This document shows, piece by piece, positions 9,522 to 18,181 of a DNA stretch of 64,000 nucleotides. The DNA is from Planctomycetota bacterium (lineage in GTDB: Bacteria; Planctomycetota; B15-G4; SIAN01), in the NCBI GenBank assembly GCA_028289345.1, contig JANQQL010000025.1, positions 372,001 to 436,000 on the forward strand, written 5' to 3'. The position numbers and the translations under genes were made by a program. The notes below the pieces were generated by a model that made no database searches, was not told where the DNA came from, and saw only the letters and a program-made list of their open reading frames with translations. How positions within the stretch are numbered: the stretch's first letter is position 1; each line of letters starts with the position of its first letter.

Positions 9522-10619
9522 TCAGTCAGAGCCGAGATGCTGCGACTGCCCTGCTTGGCGAATGGCGTGGTCGGCGAGTACCAGGGCCATCATGGCTTCG
9601 CCCATGGGGACGAAGCGAGGGAGGAGGCACGGGTCGTGGCGTCCCTTGGTTGCGATCGTGGTGGGCTGCTTGTCTCTGGTCACCGTCGGTTGCGCGGTGG
9701 GGATCGAGCTGGTTGGTTTGATGGCGCAACGCATCACGATTGGCAGCCCCGTAGAGATTCCTCCCAGCATTCCGCCGTGGCGATTGGTTTCCGTCGTGAT
9801 GGTGTTTTGGCGGACTAGGAAGGCGTCGTTGTTGTCACTGCCTCGGGCGGTCGCCACCGCGAAGCCGGCGCCGTATTCCACCCCGAGCACGGCGGGCAAA
9901 CTGAACATGGCTTTGCCGAGGTCGGCCTTTAGTTTGTCGAACACGGGTTCGCCCCAGCCCGGGGGGACTCCCGTGGCGACGAGTTCTGCCACGCCGCCGA
10001 TGGAATCTCGTTCTTTGCGGACCGCTTCGATGAACTCGATCATACGAGCTGCGGTTTTCGGTTCCGGACAACGAACCGGACTGCTTTCTACCTGTTCCAA
10101 GGTGACGCTGGCGGGATCTTCGATTTCGGCGATGACCTTGCCGATTTGTTTTACGTAGCCGAGCACTTGCACTCCGTAGCTGGCAAGGAACTTCTTTGCC
10201 ACGGCCCCAGCGGCGACCCGGGCGACGGTTTCACGAGCGCTGGATCGACCGCCTCCTCGATAGTCGCGAAATCCGTATTTGGCATCGAAGGGATAGTCTG
10301 CGTGCCCCGGCCGGTACTTGTCCTTGATGTCTGAATAGTCCTTGGAGCGTTGATCCACGTTGCGGATCAGGATGGCGAGGGCCGTTCCCGTGGTCTTGCC
10401 CTCGAACACTCCGGAGAGAATCTCCGCTTCGTCGGGTTCCTTGCGCTGGCTCACGATTTTGGACTGTCCGGGGCGGCGACGCTGCAAGTCCGGCGTGAGG
10501 TCGTCGATGTCGAGGGGAATGCCCGGCGGAACGCCGTCGATGATCACCACGTTGCCCGGGCCATGACTTTCTCCGGCGGTGGTGATGCGAAAGGCCTGGC
10601 CGAAGCTGTTGCCGCTCAT
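9522..10619 (-). CDS. aroC: Chorismate synthase
   Basis: 365 residues, normal for the family. The enzyme converts 5-enolpyruvylshikimate-3-phosphate to chorismate, the last shared step of aromatic amino acid synthesis, using reduced FMN. Signatures are the N-terminal TAGESHGPG, the central YRGGGRSSARET and the C-terminal GGMLGGISTGLP. The ATG overlaps the stop of the upstream NUDIX gene (ATGA), so the two are coupled. No other shikimate gene is in the window. Confidence 0.97.
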   Translation of the reverse strand: MSGNSFGQAFRITTAGESHGPGNVVIIDGVPPGIPLDIDDLTPDLQRRRPGQSKIVSQRKEPDEAEILSGVFEGKTTGTALAILIRNVDQRSKDYSDIKDKYRPGHADYPFDAKYGFRDYRGGGRSSARETVARVAAGAVAKKFLASYGVQVLGYVKQIGKVIAEIEDPASVTLEQVESSPVRCPEPKTAARMIEFIEAVRKERDSIGGVAELVATGVPPGWGEPVFDKLKADLGKAMFSLPAVLGVEYGAGFAVATARGSDNNDAFLVRQNTITTETNRHGGMLGGISTGLPIVMRCAIKPTSSIPTAQPTVTRDKQPTTIATKGRHDPCLLPRFVPMGEAMMALVLADHAIRQAGQSQHLGSD

Positions 10620-11227
10620 TTGTGATCCTTCCCGATCGCCAACGCGTGATGGCCCTCGAGCGAGTAGTTCTTCCCGTCGTAACGAGACCCTTCGCGGTTC
10701 CAGCGCACTGCGCCGAAGTGCACCCGGGGGGCATCGTCGGCCAGATCCTTCACATACAGGCGCATGGAATGTTGCAGGACCGGAAACGCCAGCTCTTCCC
10801 ACGGGATGTTGTCGATGGAAAACCACCGCACGTCGCTGCTTTCCGGACCAGCGGCGAAGGAGTCCTCGAGCATGCGCGCGCGAAACATCAGGTAGCACTG
10901 TCCGATGTGGGTGATATCCAGGTAGGCAAAGGGGGAGGTGACCTCCACCCGTGCCTTCGCTTCTTCCCAGGTCTCTCGGACGGCTCCTTCGGCGGCGGAC
11001 TCGTACAACTCCATGTAACCGGCCGGCGGCGTCCACAAACCGAGCTGGGGTTCGATCGCTCGGCGGCACAAGAGGATCTCGCCAGGGCGTTCGACGAGGC
11101 AGCCGACCACCAGCTTGGGGTTCAGGTAGTGCACCGTTCCGCAAGACGTGCACACGTGTCGCGGCCGGTCGTCCCCCTCGGGAACCCGCTGTTCCGTCGT
11201 TGCTCCACAAGCACTGCAGTGATTCAT
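10616..11227 (-). CDS. NUDIX hydrolase with zinc ribbon
   Basis: 203 residues. An N-terminal zinc ribbon (CSACG near residue 4, CTSCG near 28) precedes a NUDIX domain with the box G-x5-E-x7-RETWEEA, in which the usual Gly after EE is Ala. Such proteins hydrolyse nucleoside diphosphates linked to another group, for example ADP-ribose or NAD(H)-type substrates. The stop overlaps the aroC start. The coupling to aroC has no obvious metabolic reason. The substrate is not predictable. Confidence 0.88.
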   Translation of the reverse strand: MNHCSACGATTEQRVPEGDDRPRHVCTSCGTVHYLNPKLVVGCLVERPGEILLCRRAIEPQLGLWTPPAGYMELYESAAEGAVRETWEEAKARVEVTSPFAYLDITHIGQCYLMFRARMLEDSFAAGPESSDVRWFSIDNIPWEELAFPVLQHSMRLYVKDLADDAPRVHFGAVRWNREGSRYDGKNYSLEGHHALAIGKDHK

Positions 11228-11325
11228 CAAGTTCTCGGCCGGGTGAGCTGATGTTTTTTCTCGCGAGGGCAGGTGCTTGTTCAGCTCCTTCCTCGCTAGA
11301 ACGCATGGGCGCCTATGATGCCTGG

Positions 11326-11460
11326 CTCGCAGGACGTTGAAAAAGTCTTTCGGCGTCCGATCGGGCTCTTCTTCCGGTTCTTGGACTCGAGCGGCGCCGA
11401 ATCCCGAGGCTTCGACGCTCGGGTCCGAGGATTGGCAACGGTCCCTCGATCGGGCATCTG
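11326..11460 (-). repeat. Dispersed intergenic repeat, copy 1 (left arm)
   Basis: On the minus strand this stretch carries the blocks seen at 58931-59089: CCCGATCGAGGGACC, then TCGGACC and GGATTCGG, then CGGACGCCGAAAGACTTTTT and CCTGCGAG. The last block matches the 59 kb copy at about 28 of 33 positions. The copy points away from the right arm, so the two form an inverted pair. No reading frame is conserved. Confidence 0.6.
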
Positions 11461-11499
11461 ACTTTCGAATGGCGGGGCTCTTTCCCGTCCGTTGAGAAG

Positions 11500-11598
11500 A
11501 ACCTCGGTTGGACCGATTCGCCCGCCGCGGACTCGGACCGCCGGCGAATCGGTGGATTCGTTGAGGATTCGAGAAGGCTTCAAGACTTTTCAACGACC
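11500..11598 (+). repeat. Dispersed intergenic repeat, copy 2 (right arm)
   Basis: Plus-strand blocks: ACCTCGGTTGGACCGATTCG, then TCGGACCG-NN-GGCGAATCGGTGGAT, then GAGGATTCGAG, then AAGACTTTTCAACG. The middle part agrees with 58987-59027 at 34 of about 41 positions. The end AAGACTTTTCAACGACC (11582-11598) is the near-exact inverse of 11332-11349. Together with the left arm this fills most of the 428-base gap between the NUDIX and M14 genes. Confidence 0.65.
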
Positions 11599-11655
11599 AC
11601 CGAAAATGGAAACCGACTCACGCGATTCGGTGATCACAAAGTTTGAGGAGATCTC

Positions 11656-13548
11656 ATGGGTAGATCGAAACCGGGAATCGTGTCCCGTGCTGGCGCGAAT
11701 GGAAGTCCCGAGGGCGGTTCTCATGACCGAACCGGGATGCACTCCCTTCGCGGGGGAGCCACGACCCTGCTCTTCGTCCTGCTCTCGATTCCCGGTTGGG
11801 CGCAAGTGCCGGGAGAGTTCTTGCCGCCGGTGATCCCTTGGGACGGGGCGAGCCGATCTCTGGTCGTCGAAGCGTCGGATCCGTGGATCACTCCGTGCGA
11901 GCTTTCGGGGCTGCGCGAGACGCCGAACTATGACGAAACGATGGCGTACCTGCAGAAGCTGGTGGCGGCCTCGGACCAGCTGCGTTTGATATCCCTGGGG
12001 AAGAGTCCTGAGCGCCGGGACGTGTGGATGGTCGTGGCGTCGCGGGAAGGCCATGGCACCGCCGGCGCCTTGCGGCGCTCCGGTCGGCCGACCGTCCTGG
12101 CTCAAGCAGGAATCCACTCGGGCGAGATTGACGGCAAGGACGCCGGGCTGATGCTACTGCGGGACATGACGGTACGCGGGACGAAGAAGGACCTGCTCGA
12201 CGTGGCAAACTTCTTGTTCATCCCGATCCTGAGCGTGGATGGCCACGAGCGCATCTCGCTGTACTCGCGGATCAATCAGCGCGGCCCGAAAGAGATGGGT
12301 TGGCGCACCAACGCGCGCAATCTGAATCTCAACCGCGACTACACCAAGCTCGACACTCCCGAGCTGCGCGCCGCGATCGGTGCCATCGTGGATTGGGATC
12401 CCGATTTGTACTTGGATCTTCACGTCACGGACGGAGCGGACTACCAATACGACATCACCTTCGGATTCACCGGACAGCATGGCTGGTCGCCATCGTCTGC
12501 GAAGTGGCTCGAAGAGGTCCTGTCTCCCGCCTTGGATCGAGATCTTGCAAGCCAAGGGCACATCCCGGGACCCTTGGTGTTCGCCATGGGTTCGGACATG
12601 AGTCGCGGCATCGCCAACTGGTCCGCGTCTCCTCGCTTCTCCAATGGCTACGGGGATGCGCGGCACTTGCCGACGGTGCTGGTCGAGAATCACAGCTTGA
12701 AGCCCTACGACCAAAGAGTGCTCGGCACCTATGTGTTGCTGGAGAGCACGCTGCGTGCAGCCGGCAGCGACGGTTCGGGTCTGCGCAAGGCCATCGAAGA
12801 AGATCGCCAGCGACTTCCCGAAGAGCTTGCCTTGTCGTTCGCGCCGTCCCAGCAACCCACCCCGACCATCGCCTTCCTCGGCATCGAGTCGGAGCAGGCG
12901 ACTTCGACTTGGTCCGGCGCCGACTACACTCGCTGGCTGGGCAAGGCTGTGTCGATGGAGATCCCTTACTTGCAGTTCGATCAGCCGACGACGAAGACCA
13001 AGCGCCCCGCGGCCTATTGGGTGCCGCCCGCCTATTCCGAGGTGATCGAAATTCTGCAGATCCACGGGGTCGAGTTGGAGATCACGGAACGCGAACGGGT
13101 GTTCGAGGGCGAGATCCTGCGCTTCCAGGATCCCGAGTTCGCCGAGGCTCCGTTCGAGGGAAGATTCCGGATGACCGCCTCGGCGTTTCCGGAACGGCGG
13201 ACGCTCTTCATGCCCCCGGGCTCCGCCCGCATCGATCCCCGGCAGCCCCTGGGAGACCTGGCCATGCTGCTCCTGGAGCCCGACTCCGAGGACTCCTTCT
13301 TCCAGTGGGGGTTCTTCCCCGAGTGCTTCCAGAGGACGGAATACGCCGAGTCCTACGCCCTGGAGCCCCTGGGGGAGCAGATGCTCGCGAAAGATGAAGA
13401 TTTGCGCCGGGGGTTCGAGTCCAGGAAGGCGGAAGACGAGGAGTTCGCCCAGGATCCGCGAGCTCAACGGAATTGGATGTACGAACGCTCCCCGTACTAC
13501 GATCACCATTACCTCGTCTACCCGGTGAAGAAGGAGCCAGCCCCCTAG
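11656..13548 (+). CDS. Secreted M14-family zinc carboxypeptidase
   Basis: 630 residues. The start at 11656 follows GAGGAG at six bases; ATG 11737 would give a shorter signal peptide. A hydrophobic signal segment (TTLLFVLLSIPGWA) precedes the mature part. The M14 zinc site is seen as HSGEIDGK (His and Glu) and the later LDLHVTDG (third ligand). NLNRDY and the probable catalytic Glu in VLVENHSLK are also present, so the enzyme looks active. The C-terminal ~250 residues are not part of the peptidase core. It should act outside the cytoplasm on peptides. The next gene starts 13 bases downstream. Confidence 0.9.
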   Translation: MGRSKPGIVSRAGANGSPEGGSHDRTGMHSLRGGATTLLFVLLSIPGWAQVPGEFLPPVIPWDGASRSLVVEASDPWITPCELSGLRETPNYDETMAYLQKLVAASDQLRLISLGKSPERRDVWMVVASREGHGTAGALRRSGRPTVLAQAGIHSGEIDGKDAGLMLLRDMTVRGTKKDLLDVANFLFIPILSVDGHERISLYSRINQRGPKEMGWRTNARNLNLNRDYTKLDTPELRAAIGAIVDWDPDLYLDLHVTDGADYQYDITFGFTGQHGWSPSSAKWLEEVLSPALDRDLASQGHIPGPLVFAMGSDMSRGIANWSASPRFSNGYGDARHLPTVLVENHSLKPYDQRVLGTYVLLESTLRAAGSDGSGLRKAIEEDRQRLPEELALSFAPSQQPTPTIAFLGIESEQATSTWSGADYTRWLGKAVSMEIPYLQFDQPTTKTKRPAAYWVPPAYSEVIEILQIHGVELEITERERVFEGEILRFQDPEFAEAPFEGRFRMTASAFPERRTLFMPPGSARIDPRQPLGDLAMLLLEPDSEDSFFQWGFFPECFQRTEYAESYALEPLGEQMLAKDEDLRRGFESRKAEDEEFAQDPRAQRNWMYERSPYYDHHYLVYPVKKEPAP

Positions 13549-13561
13549 GCGGAGGATGAGC

Positions 13562-14926
13562 ATGCGAGTTCTTCCGGTGATGTTGGCGATGGTTTGCTGG
13601 GGCGGCGTGGGTGTTGCTCAGCAGCAGAAAGACCTGCCGCCGAACTTTGCAACCGTGCTTCCCCGGCAGACTGTGTGGGTGGTGGATTCCGCGGGGATGG
13701 GGGACTTTCTGGACATCCCTCCGGCGGTGCACGCCGCGGCTCATGACGAGGTCGTGCTCGTCGTCGACCGCGGGGGGCTGTACAGCGGTTTCACGATCCA
13801 AGGCAAGGGGGTTTCCGTCCGCGCCGCTACGACGCCATTCGAGGTGGCGGATCGAGTCACCATCAAGCAGATTCCTCAAGGACGACGGGCCGGCATCGGT
13901 GGCATGCTGATGCAAGCCTTTGACGACAAGCTACGCATCGAAGATTGCGACGGTCTGGTCATGGTGGACGGGTTCGGAACGAACAACGAATCTTCATCGC
14001 GCCTAGAGATCGTCAATTCGTCGCGCGTGGCCATTGCCGGAATGCAAGTGGTCGATTTGAACGACCCCTTTGGCGCGGGGGATCCGCCGTTGCCGTTGGT
14101 CGATATTCAGAACTCCCAGGTGACCATCGCCCAGTCCTCGATCTATGGGACCCGTGGTTCCGCGGGCCCCGGTTGTGAAGACAACGGTGCGACAGGGGGA
14201 GTCGGGGTGCAAGCGTCCTCGGGCAGCTACCTCATCCTGTCGGAAACCAGTGTGACCGGAGGCATGGGAGGCCTTGGCATTTGTTGTGACGGGTTCTCTG
14301 GTTGCACCAGCGCTCAAAGTGGCGTGGGGGCGAGCGCCGTGGTCGTCGACAACTCGGAACTGTTGGCGCTCGGGTCCTCCTCCTCGATCCTGGACGGTGG
14401 CGACTCCGAAGAGTTCCAGGTGCCGCCGTTCTGCAACTGTGGATCCCTCGGGCTCGGAGAGCCTCTGGTGATCCAGAACGGAGGCTTCGCGACCCTCACC
14501 GAAGTCACTCTGTCCCAAGGCGGTGCCACCGTCGCCGATCCCCTCGGAACAATCCGGGAGATCAGCTACCCCTACTTGAACGTCAGCGCCGACCTGGTCC
14601 GAGGCGGTCCCGCCACGGCCGAACTCAAAGGGGCGGAGCCGGACTCCTTGTCGTGGGTGGTGTTCACCGACTCCGGCAACCATGCCACGGATGCCGTCCT
14701 CGGCTCGCGCCTTCAGGCAGTGCCGTCGGTGAGCTGCGAATTCGTCAACTGCGGAGTCCTCCTGGCCATGGGCCGCACCAACCTCAACGGCGAACTGGCT
14801 CTGAACTACACCGTGAGCCAGGACCCCTACTGGATCGGACGAGGCTTCCTGACCCAGTACTTCGTCGCGGGGAACTCGGGGAAGTTGTACCGGAGCAATG
14901 TGGTGGCTCGCATTGTGAAGCCGTGA
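13562..14926 (+). CDS. Secreted protein, likely beta-helix
   Basis: 454 residues with a signal peptide (RVLPVMLAMVCWGGVGVAQ). ATG 13562 lies six bases after GGAGG, while ATG 13556 abuts it and is less likely. The body is a run of short strands with repeated VxI/VxQ and NSSxV patterns (for example RLEIVNSSRVAIAGMQVVD). This suggests a right-handed parallel beta-helix as in pectate-lyase-like secreted proteins. Six Cys residues cluster near residues 200-300. It follows the M14 gene closely and may share its transcript. I recognise no enzyme motif. Confidence 0.7.
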   Translation: MRVLPVMLAMVCWGGVGVAQQQKDLPPNFATVLPRQTVWVVDSAGMGDFLDIPPAVHAAAHDEVVLVVDRGGLYSGFTIQGKGVSVRAATTPFEVADRVTIKQIPQGRRAGIGGMLMQAFDDKLRIEDCDGLVMVDGFGTNNESSSRLEIVNSSRVAIAGMQVVDLNDPFGAGDPPLPLVDIQNSQVTIAQSSIYGTRGSAGPGCEDNGATGGVGVQASSGSYLILSETSVTGGMGGLGICCDGFSGCTSAQSGVGASAVVVDNSELLALGSSSSILDGGDSEEFQVPPFCNCGSLGLGEPLVIQNGGFATLTEVTLSQGGATVADPLGTIREISYPYLNVSADLVRGGPATAELKGAEPDSLSWVVFTDSGNHATDAVLGSRLQAVPSVSCEFVNCGVLLAMGRTNLNGELALNYTVSQDPYWIGRGFLTQYFVAGNSGKLYRSNVVARIVKP

Positions 14927-15135
14927 GGGGAGGCCGGAGTCGGCGGATCGTGGCATCGGCGAGAGAGAGTCGTTCGTCATTCCTTGACGGCGTGGTGCCG
15001 ATCGATGCGGTCTGATCTCTCGCGCCGCTTCCTCCGGAATGAGCGACTCCGTGTGATCGTCCGAGGCGGTCTCGTCCACCTCTTCCGAAGGCCTCCCGCT
15101 GGACCTCCTTGACCCAAACACTACTCTGCTTCGCC

Positions 15136-15480
15136 ATGAGCGAGACGATCCATCACATTGCCACCGAGGCGGACTGGAACGCGGCACTCAAGACCGGTCT
15201 CTACCGTGGCCCTACTCTCGACTCCGAGGGTTTCATCCACTGTTCGACTCGTGAGCAACTCAGCGCCACCGTGGCGCGGCATTTCGCGGGAATGAGCGGG
15301 CTCGTGTTGCTGTGGATATCCGCGGAAGCGGTCGAGTCGATCTTGAAGTGGGAAGACACGTCCGGGCACGGCGTCTTTCCGCATCTGTATGGGGAACTTC
15401 CGACAGCAGCGGTGATTCGAACCAGCTCGTTTGCCGTGGAAGCAGACGGCGCGGTGGACTGGACCTCCGTTCTTTCGTGA
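15136..15480 (+). CDS. DUF952 protein
   Basis: 114 residues matching DUF952: HHIATEADWNAAL at the start, GFIHCST near residue 38, LVLLWIS in the middle and FPHLYGELP near the end. Members are small cytosolic proteins distantly like ADP-ribosyl-binding folds; no function is established. A TTG codon 27 bases upstream is in frame, but the ATG begins the conserved part. The gap before it contains an imperfect long inverted repeat (GCGAGAGA near 14958 with TCTCTCGC near 15016) that may fold in RNA. Confidence 0.85.
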   Translation: MSETIHHIATEADWNAALKTGLYRGPTLDSEGFIHCSTREQLSATVARHFAGMSGLVLLWISAEAVESILKWEDTSGHGVFPHLYGELPTAAVIRTSSFAVEADGAVDWTSVLS

Positions 15481-15572
15481 GTTGTTGAAGACTCGGACGA
15501 GAAACCGAAGGTCGCTCTCCTCGCCGCAAGAGTGGCGATCGTTTGTCGCTGCGAAGCGACGGGAATCCAAAG

Positions 15573-18017
15573 TCAGTCGGTCCCTTCGACGAGGCTTGCA
15601 GGAGCCTCGCGGTCGATCGGAGCGATGCCAAGAGGTGGGCGACGCGGGGGCACAGGGCGAGGTTCGTCTTGGGGTCCACCTTCCCGCTGCCGATCGGGAG
15701 CGAGCGATTGGCCACGCGCACTACCGAGAAGCTCGAGTAGGTTGATCTTGAGGAACCGGGTGCGGTTCGGATCTCGTCCTGCGGCGAGCACGTGGATGGA
15801 GTCCAAGAAGTGGAGCGAATCGATTCCATGGTCCACCGGCAACTCGGCCAGTTCCTGGAGGCTCTCCGCATCTCTGACAAACACCTTGTTTTGTCCCGGG
15901 CTCCCTCCGTGGACAAACATGGTTGCCTTCGGAGAGAAAGCCAACCCACTCACGAATGAAATGGTGCTCTCGTGGATCATGTCTTGGCTGAAGTCCACGT
16001 GACTGTGAAAGACTCCTCCACCCCTCGTGATCAATCGTTTGCCGCTGGGGTGAGCATAGACATCTCCGAAGATGGGATGATCGTTGTAGTAAGGCGAGTC
16101 GCCACGCCCCAATAGTTCACCCGTGCCGAGGTCGATGTCGAACCGTTCGATGTCGAGCGGGGACTGATCCGTATTGGCGGTGTACACCCGAGTCTGTGAG
16201 GGGTGAAGGGCTAGACGACTGCGCGCTCGAATGATTGCGGATGACACGTTTTCCTCGGTGGTGAGGTCGTAGGAACGAATCTGATCTCGAGATCCTGACC
16301 CCGGGGAAACCACCAGGTATCCCGTATCCGTGACGGTGATGTCGTAGGGATCTTCGTTGATTGGAAAGATCCGTCGGACGAACCCTGACTCCAAATCGAT
16401 CTCGGCGATTGCTCCGTGATGTTCCTCCGGCGTGTAGTAAACGTGTTTTCCCATGGTCAGCAGAGCCACGTAAAGAGACCTCCCGTCTCCCGAAAGCGTG
16501 AGGGATTCTGCCGGGTGGTCAAAGGCCCACTCTTTCTGAGGGAGCCCGGTGGACTGGTCAATCGAGACGACCTTGGCCGGATCCCGGCAAGACAGGTAGA
16601 GCAGCTCTCGGGAAGAGTCGAACACGATGTCCGCGGCTTCGAACTGAGTTTCAAAGAATGGCTGTGGGTCGCGGGGAGAGTCGGCTGACTCGAAATGGTG
16701 GACGTCGAGAGAAACGGTGTCCCTGCCGATGAACCCAAGTCGGTCCTTGACCTCCAAGGTCACCAGCTTTCTTCCCGCGTAGCCGTAGGACTCCGTGAGG
16801 ACGGGATCCTCCTGAAACTCCGTGTCGGGAATCCCATCACCTGTGAGGTCCCATCGATAGAGCAGGTCGGAGGCAGGGTCCTGCTTGTCCGAGGATGCTG
16901 CGGCGTCGAACCGAATCTCCTGTCCTTGCTGCGGAATTTCGGGCTTCACCTGGATCACGGCGGTTGGAGCTGTGTTCCCCGCCGCGAAGATGGATGGGCT
17001 GACTTCGACGGCGATCACCGTCGAAGTCTCAGTCACGCGAACCGTGTACACCTGCTTGCCTTCCACCGAGACCTTCTTCAGATTGAGAAGGACGAAGGTC
17101 TGCGAGACGGATTCGAATGTTTCGAGGTTGTAGTAGTCGATTGATGAATCGAGGCCGACTGTCAGCAGGCCCTGATTCTCCTCGTCGAACGAAACATCTT
17201 CCAGCCAACCAAAGTCAAGGGTTCGGACGAACTGCATGTCTCGATCCGAGTCAGGGTTGCTTGTGTAGACTCCGCCTCCGCGAGTGATCACGTACTTTCC
17301 GGACGGGTGAGCAAAGACATTGCCGTACATGGGAAAAGGTCCGCCGTGGTACGGAGAGTCCCGGCGTGCGGTGAACTCGCCGGTCCGAGGGTCGAAGTCG
17401 TGGCGTTCGATGTCCGAGGGCGTCACGCCCTGATCCGCTAAGTAGACGGCGTTTTGAGACGGGTGTAGAGACAGATTGGATCGCTGGGAGGCCCTGCTGG
17501 TCCCGGTCAATGCCCCGGTTTCGACGTCATAGGCGTGAAGTTCTCTCACATGCCCGTACGAAGGGGAAACGATCACGTAGCCATGGTCCGTGGCAACGAT
17601 GTCCCATGGGTTCCCGTCGATCAAAATCGTCCGAGTGAGTTCTCCGGATGCCAGGTCGATTTCGACAATCCACCCTTCGTCGCCCCCTCCAGGGGAACCG
17701 TGCTGGCGAGACAAAAGCGAGACGAAGAGCAAGCTTCCGTCGGGGGTGATCGTCATGGAGTCGGTCCAGTGATCAAAGAGCCACTCATCCGTGATGCGGC
17801 CGGTTTGGAGATCGACTTGAACCAGGCGTTTTGCCTCGGAGTCGGTGAGATAAACCCGGTCCCGTGGATGATCAAAGGCAACGTCGGCGGCGGGGAACCC
17901 AAGGCGCCGGATCCGTTGGCTCGAACTCGTGTCCTGGACTTCCGTGAAGCCCTGCTGAGCACTCACCATTGATTCGATGAGGAAGACGCAGATCACAACG
18001 AAGATGGACCGATGCAT
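15573..18017 (-). CDS. Secreted twin beta-propeller protein with PKD domain
   Basis: 814 residues beginning with a signal peptide and preceded by GGAGG. Residues ~30-330 and ~430-760 are two related halves. Both contain GFPAADVAFD or EAADIVFD starts, DPYDITVTD-type blades, LALHPSQ, SPLDIERFD and VYAHPSGKRLITRGGGVF, so they are duplicated YVTN/lactonase-like propellers. Between them a PKD domain (about 335-425) has FDAAASSD and YRWDLTGDG. This looks like an extracellular binding or scaffold protein. The C-terminal ~50 residues are Pro/Arg-rich and unstructured. Confidence 0.8.
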   Translation of the reverse strand: MHRSIFVVICVFLIESMVSAQQGFTEVQDTSSSQRIRRLGFPAADVAFDHPRDRVYLTDSEAKRLVQVDLQTGRITDEWLFDHWTDSMTITPDGSLLFVSLLSRQHGSPGGGDEGWIVEIDLASGELTRTILIDGNPWDIVATDHGYVIVSPSYGHVRELHAYDVETGALTGTSRASQRSNLSLHPSQNAVYLADQGVTPSDIERHDFDPRTGEFTARRDSPYHGGPFPMYGNVFAHPSGKYVITRGGGVYTSNPDSDRDMQFVRTLDFGWLEDVSFDEENQGLLTVGLDSSIDYYNLETFESVSQTFVLLNLKKVSVEGKQVYTVRVTETSTVIAVEVSPSIFAAGNTAPTAVIQVKPEIPQQGQEIRFDAAASSDKQDPASDLLYRWDLTGDGIPDTEFQEDPVLTESYGYAGRKLVTLEVKDRLGFIGRDTVSLDVHHFESADSPRDPQPFFETQFEAADIVFDSSRELLYLSCRDPAKVVSIDQSTGLPQKEWAFDHPAESLTLSGDGRSLYVALLTMGKHVYYTPEEHHGAIAEIDLESGFVRRIFPINEDPYDITVTDTGYLVVSPGSGSRDQIRSYDLTTEENVSSAIIRARSRLALHPSQTRVYTANTDQSPLDIERFDIDLGTGELLGRGDSPYYNDHPIFGDVYAHPSGKRLITRGGGVFHSHVDFSQDMIHESTISFVSGLAFSPKATMFVHGGSPGQNKVFVRDAESLQELAELPVDHGIDSLHFLDSIHVLAAGRDPNRTRFLKINLLELLGSARGQSLAPDRQREGGPQDEPRPVPPRRPPLGIAPIDREAPASLVEGTD

Positions 18018-18181
18018 CGAGTCGTTCCTCCGAGGCCTTCAAAGCCGGCGATTGCCGAAGTGAGACAGTGGCGCTTGGATCGTGTTCAAGCGGGTTCACA
18101 CTCGACGAGAGTAGAGAGACATTTCGTCAACAATCAAGAGAGTGCGGCCGGCTTTGTGCGTAATCCGATCGGGGTGGGCCT

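Noticed and set aside
11296..11593. Open frames inside the 11.3-11.6 kb repeat pair
   Set aside because: They do not correspond between repeat copies, so the similarity is at the DNA level and not due to a shared protein.
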